Shown here: piece by piece, positions 50,626 to 59,480 of the stretch
Position numbering within the stretch: position 1 is the stretch's first letter
How the letters are laid out: each line of letters opens with the position of its first letter
From: Tabrizicola sp.
Lineage (GTDB): Bacteria > Pseudomonadota > Alphaproteobacteria > Rhodobacterales > Rhodobacteraceae
Length of the DNA: 64,000 nucleotides
Direction: 5' to 3'
Assembly (NCBI RefSeq): GCF_030373185.1
Contig: NZ_JAUCZH010000001.1
Span: 310,001-374,000, forward strand
Position numbers and translations under genes: made by a program
Notes under the pieces: generated by a model
What the model saw: only the letters and a program-made list of their open reading frames with translations
Databases searched by the model: none
Told to the model about the DNA's origin: nothing

Positions 50626-51447
50626 ATGCAAGGCAGGGGGCAGCGGCCCGTCGTCGGGATCATCGGCAACAGCTTTCTCTTAAATGACCATTACCCGGTG
50701 CATTCCGGAGGCACGATGAATTCCACCGCCGTGGCCGAGGTTGCGGGCTGCCTGCCCTTGATCATCCCGTCGGACCCGCGCCTTGTCGCAGTTGAAGAAC
50801 TTCTGGAACTCTGCGACGGGTTCCTGCTGACCGGTGGCCGCCCCAACGTCCACCCCAGCGAGTACGGTGAAGAACCGACCCCCGCCCATGGCTGCTTTGA
50901 CCGTTGCCGCGATGCTATCACGCTGCCCTTGATCCGCGCCTGTGTTGACCGGGGCCAGCCGTTCCTTGGCATCTGCCGCGGCTTTCAAGAGGTGAACGTG
51001 GCGATGGGCGGCACGCTTCATCCCGAAATCCGCGATCTTCCCGGCCGGATGAATCACCGCATGCCGCCCGAAGGTACGCTGGAGGAACAGTTCGCCCTGC
51101 GCCACCCGGTCAGCTTTACCGAAGGCGGGCCATTCCACCGGCTGATGGGCGCGCGCGAGGTGATGACCAACACGCTGCATGGCCAGGGCATCGCCCGGCC
51201 AGCCCCGCGCGTGGTGATCGACGGCACCGCCCCCGATGGCACGCCCGAAGCGATCTACATCAAGGGTGCGCCCGGCTTTACCCTTTCGGTGCAATGGCAT
51301 CCGGAATGGAACGCCAGCAACGATCCGGTATCCCGACCGCTGTTTCAGGCGTTTGGGCAGGCTGTGGCAGCATGGGCAGGACGGAAATCCGTTCCTGAAG
51401 CCCCAGTTGCCGCCGCCCCGGTTTCAGCCCCGCGCAAATCCGCCTGA
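50626..51447 (+). CDS. Gamma-glutamyl-gamma-aminobutyrate hydrolase family protein (class I amidotransferase)
   Basis: The 273-residue protein has the nucleophile C117 in FLGICRGFQEVNVAMGG and the catalytic H225/E227 in SVQWHPEWN. PuuD-type enzymes cleave gamma-glutamyl amides such as gamma-glutamyl-GABA in putrescine degradation. There are no puu genes nearby, so the physiological substrate is unknown. The ATG at 50626 with AAGGGTGCAAGA upstream is preferred to the 50551 start. Confidence 0.9.
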   Translation: MQGRGQRPVVGIIGNSFLLNDHYPVHSGGTMNSTAVAEVAGCLPLIIPSDPRLVAVEELLELCDGFLLTGGRPNVHPSEYGEEPTPAHGCFDRCRDAITLPLIRACVDRGQPFLGICRGFQEVNVAMGGTLHPEIRDLPGRMNHRMPPEGTLEEQFALRHPVSFTEGGPFHRLMGAREVMTNTLHGQGIARPAPRVVIDGTAPDGTPEAIYIKGAPGFTLSVQWHPEWNASNDPVSRPLFQAFGQAVAAWAGRKSVPEAPVAAAPVSAPRKSA

Positions 51448-51595
51448 CACGGCTTTCCCTTCTGTCAATATCCCCCGCGGAGCGACGGAGCCAAGCGGGC
51501 CTTGGCCCGCGTCGGCGACCTGAATGGCTTGCGGCGGAACGCCGCTCCAGCAGATCACCGGCCAGATCACCGGCAGTCGGGGTGCGAACGTCGGA

Positions 51596-52909
51596 TCACA
51601 AGGGCCGCAGCTTCAGCTTGACCAGCCGGTTGTCGCGTTTTGACACCACCTCGAAGCGAAAGCCGTGAAAGCTGAAGACCTGCCCCTCGCTCGGGATCAT
51701 CTGGGCTTCATGAATCACAAGGCCTGCGATGGTATTGGCCTCGTCGTCGGGCAGTCGCCAGTCGGTCGCACGGTTCAGGTCGCGGATCGTCATGGCACCG
51801 TCGATCAGGAAAGCACCGTCTTCGGTCCGACTCATCGCTGAATCCTTTTGCACGACATCGAATTCATCCGTGATGTCGCCGACAATCTCTTCAAGGATGT
51901 CTTCCAGCGTGATCAGTCCTTGCAGGGTGCCATATTCATCGACGACGAGCGCAAAATGCGTCCGCCGTTTCAGGAACTCCCGCATTTGTTCGTCCAGCGT
52001 CGTGGTGTCCGGAATGAAGTATGGCTTCATCGCCACTTTCACGATGTCAAGCGCGCCAATCCCGGCGACCGGGCCGTCATCGTTCCGGACCAGACGGTCC
52101 ATCTCGCGCAAGAGATCCTTGGAATGGACCACGCCCAGAATGTTGTCATCGCTATCGCGAAAGATCGGCAGGCGGGTATGGGGCGAAGCAAGGATCCGGG
52201 TAATGATTTCCCCCGGGGGCAGATCGGCATCGATCATCTCGATCTGGCGGCGGTGGCGCATGATCTCGTCCACCGTCCGGTGGCCAAGGTCCAGCGCGCC
52301 CAGAAGGCGGTCGCGGTCTTCCTTTTCCACCGCGCCCTCGGAATGGCCAAGCGCGATTGCCCCGGCTATTTCCTCGCGCAGGGCCAGCATCTCGCCGCTG
52401 GGGTCGGGGCGCAGGCCGAAAAGGCGCAGGACGTTTGATACCAAAAACCGCACCAGGCCGATGATAGGTGCGAAAACCACGATCATCACCCGGATGATCG
52501 GGGCGACCCGCGAAGCGAAGGCTTCGGGGAAGGTGATCGCGATCGTCTTCGGCATGACCTCGCCAAAGACCAGCACCAGTGCCGTCATGATCAGGGTGGC
52601 AAAGGCAACGCCACTGTCGCCGAACATCCGGGTCAAAAGCGCGGTGGCCAGCGAGGCCGCAAGGATGTTGACGATGTTGTTGCCCAAGAGCAGCGCGCCG
52701 ATCATCCGTTCGCGGTCTTCGGTCACCTTCATCGCGGCCACGGCCCCGCGCGAGCCGCGGTCCGCCTGTGATTTAAGTTTGGCCCGGGACGCCGCCGTCA
52801 GCGCGGTTTCCGAACCAGAGAAGAAGCCGGACAAGACAAGCAGCGCCAGAATGGCGGCGGCGGTCAGCCAGAATGCGGTGTCAAGCACGGCAGAGGGTGC
52901 AGCGTCCAT
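51596..52909 (-). CDS. CNNM/CorC-type hemolysin-like membrane protein with CBS domains
   Basis: The 437-residue protein has an N-terminal DUF21 membrane domain (residues 1-190, with GFFSGSETALTAASRAKL), two CBS motifs (about 210-340, e.g. LPIFRDSDDNILGVVHSKDL) and a CorC/HlyC-associated domain at the end. Members are linked to magnesium or cobalt export. Despite the old hemolysin name it is unrelated to the HlyC acyltransferase at 60563. Its start is 25 bases before the xerD stop on the same strand. Confidence 0.93.
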   Translation of the reverse strand: MDAAPSAVLDTAFWLTAAAILALLVLSGFFSGSETALTAASRAKLKSQADRGSRGAVAAMKVTEDRERMIGALLLGNNIVNILAASLATALLTRMFGDSGVAFATLIMTALVLVFGEVMPKTIAITFPEAFASRVAPIIRVMIVVFAPIIGLVRFLVSNVLRLFGLRPDPSGEMLALREEIAGAIALGHSEGAVEKEDRDRLLGALDLGHRTVDEIMRHRRQIEMIDADLPPGEIITRILASPHTRLPIFRDSDDNILGVVHSKDLLREMDRLVRNDDGPVAGIGALDIVKVAMKPYFIPDTTTLDEQMREFLKRRTHFALVVDEYGTLQGLITLEDILEEIVGDITDEFDVVQKDSAMSRTEDGAFLIDGAMTIRDLNRATDWRLPDDEANTIAGLVIHEAQMIPSEGQVFSFHGFRFEVVSKRDNRLVKLKLRPL

Positions 52910-52933
52910 CGGGTGTCTTACAGTCCTTTTCTG

Positions 52934-53875
52934 TCAGGCCTTTCTGGCCAGTGGGTGATGGGTCAGAACCAGTTTTGAGAGGTGGTCGTCAAGTACATGG
53001 GTGTAAATCTCGGTCGTGGCCAGATCTGCGTGGCCCAGAAGCGTCTGAATGACCCGCAAATCGGCCCCCCCGGCCAGAAGATGCGTGGCAAAGGCATGGC
53101 GCAGCACATGTGGCGTGACGCGGGCGGGCGAAAGGCCGGCCAACACGGCGATATCCTTCAGCATCAGGTGAAAATGCTGTCGGGTCATATGGCCTTCGCG
53201 ACCGTCGCCGGGAAACAGGAAACGGGACGGTGTCTTGCCTGCCTTGCGTCCGGCCTCGTCTGCCGCGTCCCGGCTGGACAGCCAGTCCGACAGGGCCGCG
53301 CGGGCCGGAGCAGACAGCGGCACCATCCGTTCCTTGTCGCCCTTGCCGCGCACAAGGATCATGCGTGGATCGCCGCGCACGGCGACCACCGGCAGGCTGA
53401 CCAGTTCGCTTACCCGCAGACCGGCGGCGTAAAGAAGTTCCAGAAGGGCCGCGTTGCGCAACCGGTCGGCAGGGGTGCGGCCCTTGGTGCGGGCGGCATC
53501 GATCAGGCGGACCACCTCGTCGCGGTCAAGCGTCTTTGGCAGGCTATGGCTCTTGCCCGGTCCGGCAAGGCGCAAAGCGGGGTTGTCGGCGCGCCAACCT
53601 TCTTCGAAGGCAAAGCGGTAAAGCTGACGAATGGCTGACAGGCGGCGGGCGCGGGTGGCCTTGGACAGGCCCTGCGCATCACAGTGGACAAGATAATCTT
53701 CCACCGCATCGCGCCCCGCGTCGGCAAAATCCTTGCCCCGGCGCGTCAGCCAATCGGCAAAATCCGACAGGTCGCGGCCATAGGCAAGCTGCGTGTTGCG
53801 TGCGGCCCCCATTTCAGCGGTGCGGGCGTCAAGGAAGGTGGAAATCCATCGGCTTGCTTCGGGATCGGGCATCAT
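52934..53875 (-). CDS. xerD: Site-specific tyrosine recombinase XerD
   Basis: The 313-residue recombinase has a SAM-like N-terminal core-binding domain and all catalytic residues: R154, K178 region, H256 and R259 in TPHVLRHAF, H282 and Y291 in YTHVLDD. XerD resolves chromosome dimers at dif with XerC. Its housekeeping location beside aroKB is typical, so it is not the integrase of a local element. The start overlaps the upstream stop as ATGA. Confidence 0.94.
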   Translation of the reverse strand: MMPDPEASRWISTFLDARTAEMGAARNTQLAYGRDLSDFADWLTRRGKDFADAGRDAVEDYLVHCDAQGLSKATRARRLSAIRQLYRFAFEEGWRADNPALRLAGPGKSHSLPKTLDRDEVVRLIDAARTKGRTPADRLRNAALLELLYAAGLRVSELVSLPVVAVRGDPRMILVRGKGDKERMVPLSAPARAALSDWLSSRDAADEAGRKAGKTPSRFLFPGDGREGHMTRQHFHLMLKDIAVLAGLSPARVTPHVLRHAFATHLLAGGADLRVIQTLLGHADLATTEIYTHVLDDHLSKLVLTHHPLARKA

Positions 53876-55461
53876 CAGCCCCTGCGTTCCAGAATCATCA
53901 GTTCAAGCGCGGTGCGTTGCGCCACGCTTTCCAGCCCGGTCGCGCGCAAGAGCGACAGCCCCTCGGTCACGCCGCGCAGATCACCCTGCACACCGCGCCC
54001 GATGTTCTCGATGGCCAGCAAGATCGCTTCGCCCCGGCGATTGTCGTCCAGCAGCGCCTGACCCTCGGCCGAAGGCGCGGGCGTACGAAAGGCGGTGGCA
54101 ATCGCGCGGCCCATGCTGTCGGGCGCGACAAGGCCAGTCAGATCGCCAAGGGCAAGGCCCGCCAGAAACGCTTCGGCGGTATTGGAAGCTACATGGCGGC
54201 GGGCGGCAATCTCGCGCGAGGGCGACAGAAGGCCGGTGCGAAAGGCAATTGCGGCCGCCGCGCCCTGCAATGGCACATCGATCAGCGGCTTGCCGAACAA
54301 GATGGCAAAAGGCACCTCGAGTTCCGCCTGCTGCATCTGCGCCCAGACGACGGGCAGGGCCTGTGCGATCCGGTCGGGGTTGCCGGACGCCAGCGCGGAT
54401 TCAAAGCGCTGAAAGGCTGCGGCCCGGTCCCAGACCCCGCCCGAGGCGGCGGGCTGGCGTTCCGTGTAAAGCCCAAGGATCACGTTGGGGGGGATCGTTC
54501 CGCCACGGGTGAGGCGTTCGGCTGCCTCGATCTGGGCCTTCCAGCCGGCCTTTGGGCTGATTTCGGCATAGGAAAAGGCGACGGGCAGGCCTTCGGTGGG
54601 CAAAGGCTCGCCAATGGCCTCGTAAATCTTCCAGTCGAGTGGGGTGACCGGGTTTGGCGGTGGCGGCACCGGGTCACCTTCGTAAAGGTCGGGGTCAAGA
54701 AAGCGCGACAGCAGCTCCGCCTGATCGGCGCTGATCCGGCCAAGGGCTTCTGAGGTGCGCACGGTAAGGGCGGCGGTGTCCCAGTCGCCCGACCGGGCAA
54801 GACAGAAGATCCGGGCCGGCACCGTAGGCGCAAGATGCGGGGTTTCGGCCATGGCGTCGCAGGCGCGGTCCTCGGCCCCGGTGAGCAGGGCCACGTCGAA
54901 GCTGCGGCGGAACATTTCAGGTGTGTTCGCCCCTGCCGCGTGGATCAGCGCTGCCGCCTGTTCCAGCGCGCCAAGCGCCAAGAGCTTGTCGATACGGACC
55001 TGCAGGAGATCCCCGCGTCCGCCGGCATCAACCGGGGCCGCAACCTCCGCCAAGAGGATGGTCAGGAACAACTGACGCAAGGCCGGAAGGTCGCCCGCAC
55101 GGTCCAACGTCAGCCGCTCGGCAATCTCGCGCGTCAAGCCGGCACCCCACAGATCCTTTGGCAAGCCGGATACGGCAGGCGCGATAAGCCCGACCGCATC
55201 GGGAGCGGGACCATCAAGCGATGTGGTCGCCACGGGTTCCGGCATCGCGCCACCCTGGCCGGTGACCGGGGGCTCGTCGATTGCCATAGGCAGACCGCCG
55301 GTGTCTTGTGCGGCCGGTGTGGCCACCGACTGCGACAGCCAGTCTATTGCGGAAAGCGGGCCGCCCGCGCCGACCGACGCGGTTTCCTGGGCCAGGACGG
55401 GTGCCGCGAGCTGTCCCGCACCTGCCAGAAGGACAAACAGACCTGTCGCGTTAATCCGCAT
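53875..55461 (-). CDS. Exported protein of unknown function
   Basis: The 528-residue protein has a signal peptide (MRINATGLFVLLAGAGQLAA, cleavage near VLAQ), a Pro/Ala-rich region to about residue 90 and a long helical repeat-like body resembling TPR or HEAT solenoids. I recognise no catalytic motif. It is coupled to the 44-residue upstream gene and to xerD (ATGA), a gene set often seen upstream of aroK in Rhodobacterales. Confidence 0.8.
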   Translation of the reverse strand: MRINATGLFVLLAGAGQLAAPVLAQETASVGAGGPLSAIDWLSQSVATPAAQDTGGLPMAIDEPPVTGQGGAMPEPVATTSLDGPAPDAVGLIAPAVSGLPKDLWGAGLTREIAERLTLDRAGDLPALRQLFLTILLAEVAAPVDAGGRGDLLQVRIDKLLALGALEQAAALIHAAGANTPEMFRRSFDVALLTGAEDRACDAMAETPHLAPTVPARIFCLARSGDWDTAALTVRTSEALGRISADQAELLSRFLDPDLYEGDPVPPPPNPVTPLDWKIYEAIGEPLPTEGLPVAFSYAEISPKAGWKAQIEAAERLTRGGTIPPNVILGLYTERQPAASGGVWDRAAAFQRFESALASGNPDRIAQALPVVWAQMQQAELEVPFAILFGKPLIDVPLQGAAAAIAFRTGLLSPSREIAARRHVASNTAEAFLAGLALGDLTGLVAPDSMGRAIATAFRTPAPSAEGQALLDDNRRGEAILLAIENIGRGVQGDLRGVTEGLSLLRATGLESVAQRTALELMILERRG

Positions 55462-55585
55462 TCAACACCACAGGCTTCTTCACTTCGTCTTGCGCAGGGG
55501 TCAGATCGCCCAGATAGGCAAAACCCGTCAACCCGATGAAGGCGAAAATCACCAGCACAACCAAAGCCTTGATGATTCGACCCAT
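55451..55585 (-). CDS. 44-residue single-helix membrane protein
   Basis: The frame MGRIIKALVVLVIFAFIGLT... has one membrane helix (residues 4-26) and a charged tail ending KKPVVLNAD. It is preceded by AGGAAGGGCAAGACG and overlaps the start of the exported protein by 11 bases. The tight coupling supports a real gene. A role as membrane partner of the exported protein is inferred. Confidence 0.7.
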   Translation of the reverse strand: MGRIIKALVVLVIFAFIGLTGFAYLGDLTPAQDEVKKPVVLNAD

Positions 55586-55779
55586 CGTCTTGCCCTTCCT
55601 CGTCGTCTTGTCGGGCAGCGTATCTGCCCGCCTTTTTTTGCCCGCTCCGCCAGCCTAACTGCCAATGGCGCGGGTTTCTCTTCACAATCTATATAGCATT
55701 CTGGAAAACTTCACGCCATTCAGGGGGGAATATTTCCCGTCGGCGCAGCTTTGCCCGGCGGGCGGGCGGAAGGATCCTG

Positions 55780-56319
55780 ATGGCGCGTTTGCTAAAGACT
55801 GTGGTGATGGTCGGGATGATGGGGGCGGGCAAGACCGCCGTCGGCACCGCGCTTGCCCGGCTGCTGGGGGTAGAGTTCCGGGATTCAGATGACGAAATCG
55901 TCCGCGCCGCCAATCGAAGCATCGCCGAGATCTTTGAGCGCGACGGTGAAGCCTTCTTCCGCGCCCGCGAGACCGAGGTGATCGCCCGCCTTTTGCGCGG
56001 AACGCCGTGCATTCTGTCAACCGGGGGAGGTGCCTTCCTTTCGGCGACGAATCGCCAGTTGATCCACGATGTCGGGGTCTCGGTCTGGTTGCGGGCGGAT
56101 CTGGAACTCTTGTGGCAGCGCGTCCGTCACAAGACGACCCGCCCGCTTTTGCGTACGCCGCACCCGCGTGAAACCCTGCGCACGCTTTACGAGGCGCGGC
56201 TTCCCTTCTATGCCGAGGCCGATCTGGTGGTGGACAGTGCCGCCGATCTTTCGCTGGAAGACATGGCGGTCCGAGTGGCTGAGGCCTTGCGGACCCGACC
56301 GGATGTGCTGGAGGACTGA
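55780..56319 (+). CDS. aroK: Shikimate kinase
   Basis: The 179-residue kinase has the P-loop GMMGAGKTAVG (12-22), the shikimate-binding DSDDEI segment and the STGGGAF motif. It phosphorylates shikimate in aromatic amino-acid synthesis. aroB follows after 2 bases, forming the usual aroKB pair. Confidence 0.96.
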   Translation: MARLLKTVVMVGMMGAGKTAVGTALARLLGVEFRDSDDEIVRAANRSIAEIFERDGEAFFRARETEVIARLLRGTPCILSTGGGAFLSATNRQLIHDVGVSVWLRADLELLWQRVRHKTTRPLLRTPHPRETLRTLYEARLPFYAEADLVVDSAADLSLEDMAVRVAEALRTRPDVLED

Positions 56320-56321
56320 TC

Positions 56322-57431
56322 TTGAACAGGGTGGCAGTTGACCTCGGGGAACGGTCCTACGAGGTACGGATCGGCACGGGCCTGATCGGTCGTGCGGGCG
56401 CCGAGATTGCGCCCCTTCTACGCCGCAAGCGGGTGGTGGTGGTCACCGATGAAACCGTGGCGACTGCGCATCTGCCCGCCTTGACCGCCGCCCTGACGGC
56501 CGAAGGGATTGCCGTCAGCGCCCTTGCCCTGCCGCCGGGGGAAGGTACCAAGGGTTGGGTCAACCTTGCCCGCTGCACCGAATGGCTGCTGGAAGAAAAG
56601 GTGGAACGGCGCGATGTCGTACTGGCGCTTGGCGGCGGGGTGATCGGCGACCTTGTGGGCTTTTCCGCCGCGATCCTTCGGCGCGGGGTGCGCTTTGTGC
56701 AGCTTCCCACCACGCTTCTGGCGCAGGTTGACAGCTCGGTCGGTGGCAAGACCGGTATCAACACCGCCCAAGGCAAGAACCTTGTCGGCGCCTTTCACCA
56801 GCCAAGCCTTGTCCTGGCTGATATCGGCGTGCTGGACACCTTGCCCGACCGCGACCTCTTGTCCGGCTATGGCGAGGTGGTGAAATACGGCCTTCTGGGC
56901 GACGCCGATTTCTTTGACTGGCTGGAGCAGCATGGCCCCGCCCTGCGCGCCGGTGACGCGGCTGCGCGGTTGCATGCCGTGACCCGGTCGGTGGAGATGA
57001 AAGCCGGGATCGTCAGCCGTGACGAGACCGAAGAAGGCGAACGCGCGCTTTTGAACCTTGGCCATACCTTCTGCCATGCCCTTGAAAAGGCTACAGGATA
57101 TTCAGACCGGCTCTTGCATGGCGAAGGCGTTGCCATTGGCTGCGCGCTGGCGTTCGAACTGTCGGCCCGGATCGGCCTGTGCAGTCAGGAAGACCCCAGC
57201 CGCGTGCGCGCGCATCTGCGCGCCATGGGGATGAAGGTCGATCTGGCCGATATCCCCGGTGATCTGCCGGGCGCCGAGGCGCTTATTGCGCTGATGGGGC
57301 AGGACAAGAAGGTGATCGACGGCCGGTTGCGGTTCATCCTTGCCCGCGGGATCGGCGAGGCTTTCGTCGCGGAAGACGTGCCGGGCGACATGGTGCAGAA
57401 GGTGTTGGCTGACGCATTGGCCGGACGCTAG
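56322..57431 (+). CDS. aroB: 3-dehydroquinate synthase
   Basis: AroB converts DAHP to 3-dehydroquinate using NAD and a metal. The 369-residue protein has GGGVIGDLVGFSAAILRRG (NAD/substrate), TTLLAQVDSSVGGKTGIN and the metal-ligand region LNLGHTFCHALE. The start is a TTG with GGAGG six bases upstream; a GTG three codons later is the alternative. It converges with the hydrolase gene, sharing the stop-codon bases. Confidence 0.96.
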   Translation: MNRVAVDLGERSYEVRIGTGLIGRAGAEIAPLLRRKRVVVVTDETVATAHLPALTAALTAEGIAVSALALPPGEGTKGWVNLARCTEWLLEEKVERRDVVLALGGGVIGDLVGFSAAILRRGVRFVQLPTTLLAQVDSSVGGKTGINTAQGKNLVGAFHQPSLVLADIGVLDTLPDRDLLSGYGEVVKYGLLGDADFFDWLEQHGPALRAGDAAARLHAVTRSVEMKAGIVSRDETEEGERALLNLGHTFCHALEKATGYSDRLLHGEGVAIGCALAFELSARIGLCSQEDPSRVRAHLRAMGMKVDLADIPGDLPGAEALIALMGQDKKVIDGRLRFILARGIGEAFVAEDVPGDMVQKVLADALAGR

Positions 57432-58354
57432 TCCGTCAGGAATTCCAGCACCGGGCCAAGGCTTGCTGCGGGGTCTTCCTCTTGCGGCACATGGCCAAGG
57501 CCGGGCAGGGTGACCAGCCGCGCGTCGGGCAGTTCGGCAAGATAATCCTCGGCGTTGGAAACCGGGATCATTGCGTCATTTTCACCCCACAAAAGCAGGA
57601 CTGGCACCTGAATTGCCCGCAGGAACGGTCCCGGTTCCACCAGCACCGTCTGCCGCATCCGCGCCAACATCGCCTGCCGGTTTCCGGGGGCCAAGAGCAG
57701 CGCGTGATACCGTTCCATCACAGCATTGCTCAGCGCCCGGGGGTCGGCGTACGCCGCTTCGATGTTCGGCCGCAACGCCCATTTCGGCAGGGCAAACCGC
57801 ATTACCTCCAGGACCACCGGCACTCGCGGAGGCTTGCCATAGTCGAACCCGGGGCTGGCGTAACCATCGGGTGAGATCAGAACCAGCCGGTCCACCCGGT
57901 CCGGGTGCGCGGCGGCAAAGCGCCATGCCAGCCGCCCGCCGATGGAATTGCCCGCAAGCGTGGCCCGGCTGACGCCCGATTGGTCCAGAACCGCCAGCAG
58001 TTGCGAAATGGCACGCTCATCGCTGTAGATACCGTCCGGGTCCGGCCCCGACAGGCCGGTCCCCGGCAGATCATAGCGGATCACCCGGTATGGCCCCGCC
58101 AGCCGTTCCGACCACACGTCAAACGTGTGCAGGCTTGACCCGATGCCATGCAGCAAAACGATTGCGGGCGCGTCCCGTGGGCCATCGTCGCGCAGATGCA
58201 GCCGCAGTCCCGCGATCTGCACCAGATCCCCCGGGGCGCGAAGATAGGTGGCCTCCAACTCGGCCCGTGGCCGGTCTGGCGTGTAAAGCCAGATCACCAG
58301 AGCCGCAGCGATGCCCGCGATTATCGACAGACCCCAGATCATCATGCGTGTCAC
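57428..58354 (-). CDS. Alpha/beta hydrolase, membrane-anchored
   Basis: The 308-residue protein has an N-terminal helix (residues 4-24), the oxyanion segment VLLHGIGSSLHTFDVW, the nucleophile elbow GNSIGG and a terminal histidine in LPGLGHVPQEEDP. The GTG at 58354 has AGAGGG at good spacing; an ATG lies three codons later. Substrate unknown. Its 5' side borders the accessory region starting near 58420. Confidence 0.88.
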   Translation of the reverse strand: MTRMMIWGLSIIAGIAAALVIWLYTPDRPRAELEATYLRAPGDLVQIAGLRLHLRDDGPRDAPAIVLLHGIGSSLHTFDVWSERLAGPYRVIRYDLPGTGLSGPDPDGIYSDERAISQLLAVLDQSGVSRATLAGNSIGGRLAWRFAAAHPDRVDRLVLISPDGYASPGFDYGKPPRVPVVLEVMRFALPKWALRPNIEAAYADPRALSNAVMERYHALLLAPGNRQAMLARMRQTVLVEPGPFLRAIQVPVLLLWGENDAMIPVSNAEDYLAELPDARLVTLPGLGHVPQEEDPAASLGPVLEFLTD

Positions 58355-58420
58355 GCGCGGCCCTCTGACTGACTTGGCAGAAGGTCTAGCACGGACAAAG
58401 CCAATGACGAGGGGGCCAAG

Positions 58421-58570
58421 AACAACAGCTTCTAGACGTTGCCGTTGGTATAGGTCGCGTTGCCTGATCCGCTGGCGGTGCCGGAGCCGATAACGAAAGT
58501 GCCTTGCACGCGGGTGCCGTCATCACAGACGGCATAGATCTCGCCGTTTTTCACGCCTGCGATGGTCTGG
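58421..58570 (-). pseudogene. Partial copy A of the lipoprotein gene 3' end
   Basis: About 150 bases align without gaps to the 3' end of the lipoprotein gene at 61217-61681 (by hand, 29 mismatches in 147 columns). The minus frame reads TIAGVKNGEIYAVCDDGTRV then QGTFVIGSGTAS and ends NGNV followed by a TAG in place of the Tyr codon. Only the C-terminal part is present. Homology stops at the old stop-codon region, next to the chromosomal hydrolase gene, as expected for a displaced 3' end. Confidence 0.85.
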
Positions 58571-59048
58571 CTTGAGCCTCATTCCCATTACCCGCTACAT
58601 GCTCCTTTGGCGGGCATGGAACCGTCACTGGAATCGGGCGCAAACGGTCAAAGCCGAGATAGTAGACATAGGCGTAGGCGGAGTGCAGAGCGAGAAGCGC
58701 CAGATCAGTCGCGACCGCCTCCCAGAAACTGTGGCCGCCCATCATCATCAGGATAGGAACAGCAATAAAGGTATCAGAGCCTTCCAGCATGAACGCGTGC
58801 AGCACGCGTGTCCGGTGAGGCCTATCGCTGGCCACCCTCCTAGCAACCCGCCACTCGATCCAGTCAAAGAGTGCGTTGAACAGGGGAGCGTAGACCATGA
58901 ACGCAATAGAGAGCATCGCCATGGTCGCCAAAGCGCCCGAGGGGCTTCCCCCGAAGAATGACAGATAGGCGACAGTTGCGAGCAGCGTTCCAGAGATTTC
59001 ATACAGAATAGACTGAAAAAGCCGCTCTCTTGCAGATCGAAAATGCAT
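58551..59048 (-). CDS. PACE-family (BTP-domain) antimicrobial efflux protein
   Basis: The 165-residue protein has four helices in two tandem bacterial-transmembrane-pair units: ILYEISGTLLATVAYLSFFG ... LFNALFDWIEWRV, and HAFMLEGSDTFIAVPILMMM ... HSAYAYVYYLGFDRL. PACE proteins export chlorhexidine and similar amphipathic compounds. The last five codons and the stop lie inside lipoprotein copy A, read in another frame, so its C-terminus is chimeric. It reads as accessory cargo, with less GC-biased codons than its neighbours. Confidence 0.82.
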   Translation of the reverse strand: MHFRSARERLFQSILYEISGTLLATVAYLSFFGGSPSGALATMAMLSIAFMVYAPLFNALFDWIEWRVARRVASDRPHRTRVLHAFMLEGSDTFIAVPILMMMGGHSFWEAVATDLALLALHSAYAYVYYLGFDRLRPIPVTVPCPPKEHVAGNGNEAQARPSQA

Positions 59049-59090
59049 GGTCGGTCCTTGGTAAAGGCCATACCTATGAAGTGAGTTCTA

Positions 59091-59333
59091 ATGAAGATAG
59101 GGTCGCCCGAGCGGGCTGGTTGGTCAACTGTTTTTTCTGACAGGTGGGGTCCGGCGGCGCTGAAGTTGTCTGACGCGGATAGTCCGGACCACCAGCGGGC
59201 CTGGTCAAAAACCCTAGAAGGATGGCGCGCAGGCCATCGACAATACTTCGAAAGAAATGGCGGGTTTTCTCCAAACATGCGGGTCGTTTGGGAGCGGTTC
59301 ACGCTCGTTGAAGATTTGAACGGACTGGAGTGA
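59091..59333 (+). CDS. 80-residue ORF, unknown, possibly a remnant
   Basis: The frame MKIGSPERAGWSTVFSDRWG... ends in NMRVVWERFTLVEDLNGLE, a protein-like composition with many Trp and aromatic residues. It has an in-frame stop just upstream and no clear ribosome site. Codon use is less GC-rich than in the core. It may be the C-terminal piece of a larger gene. I do not recognise the family. Confidence 0.4.
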   Translation: MKIGSPERAGWSTVFSDRWGPAALKLSDADSPDHQRAWSKTLEGWRAGHRQYFERNGGFSPNMRVVWERFTLVEDLNGLE

Positions 59334-59364
59334 CCGCTTCGTCCCGCATTGCCGCCCCCATACC

Positions 59365-59480
59365 CGCTCAGTTGGGGCACTTTCTGGGGCACTTCCGCCA
59401 CCGCTTCCCTCGCCACTCAGAACAGCAGCTTGCAGACGTTCCCGTTGGTATCGGAAGCGCGGCGAGTGCCGATGCTTAGG
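59365..59480 (-). pseudogene. Partial copy B of the lipoprotein gene 3' end and its downstream flank
   Basis: The minus frame reads ASDTNGNVCKLLF followed by TGA, matching the C-terminus ASDTNGNVYKLLF of the intact protein. Homology continues beyond the stop through about 50 bases, including two TGGGGCAC-type direct repeats (TTGGGGCACTTTCTGGGGCAC, written here as 59372-59393) that also precede the intact copy at about 61170-61194 in slightly diverged form. The remaining 285 bases from 59334 to the Hint gene hold nothing else I can identify. Confidence 0.8.

Noticed and set aside
51729-52958. Plus-strand open frame of about 400 codons opposite the CNNM gene
   Set aside because: Ser/Arg-rich low-complexity translation antisense to a well-supported gene; a shadow of codon bias.
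52934-53875. xerD as integrase of the nearby accessory region
   Set aside because: It is 5 kb away on the far side of conserved aroKB, has housekeeping XerD features, and no repeat borders it.
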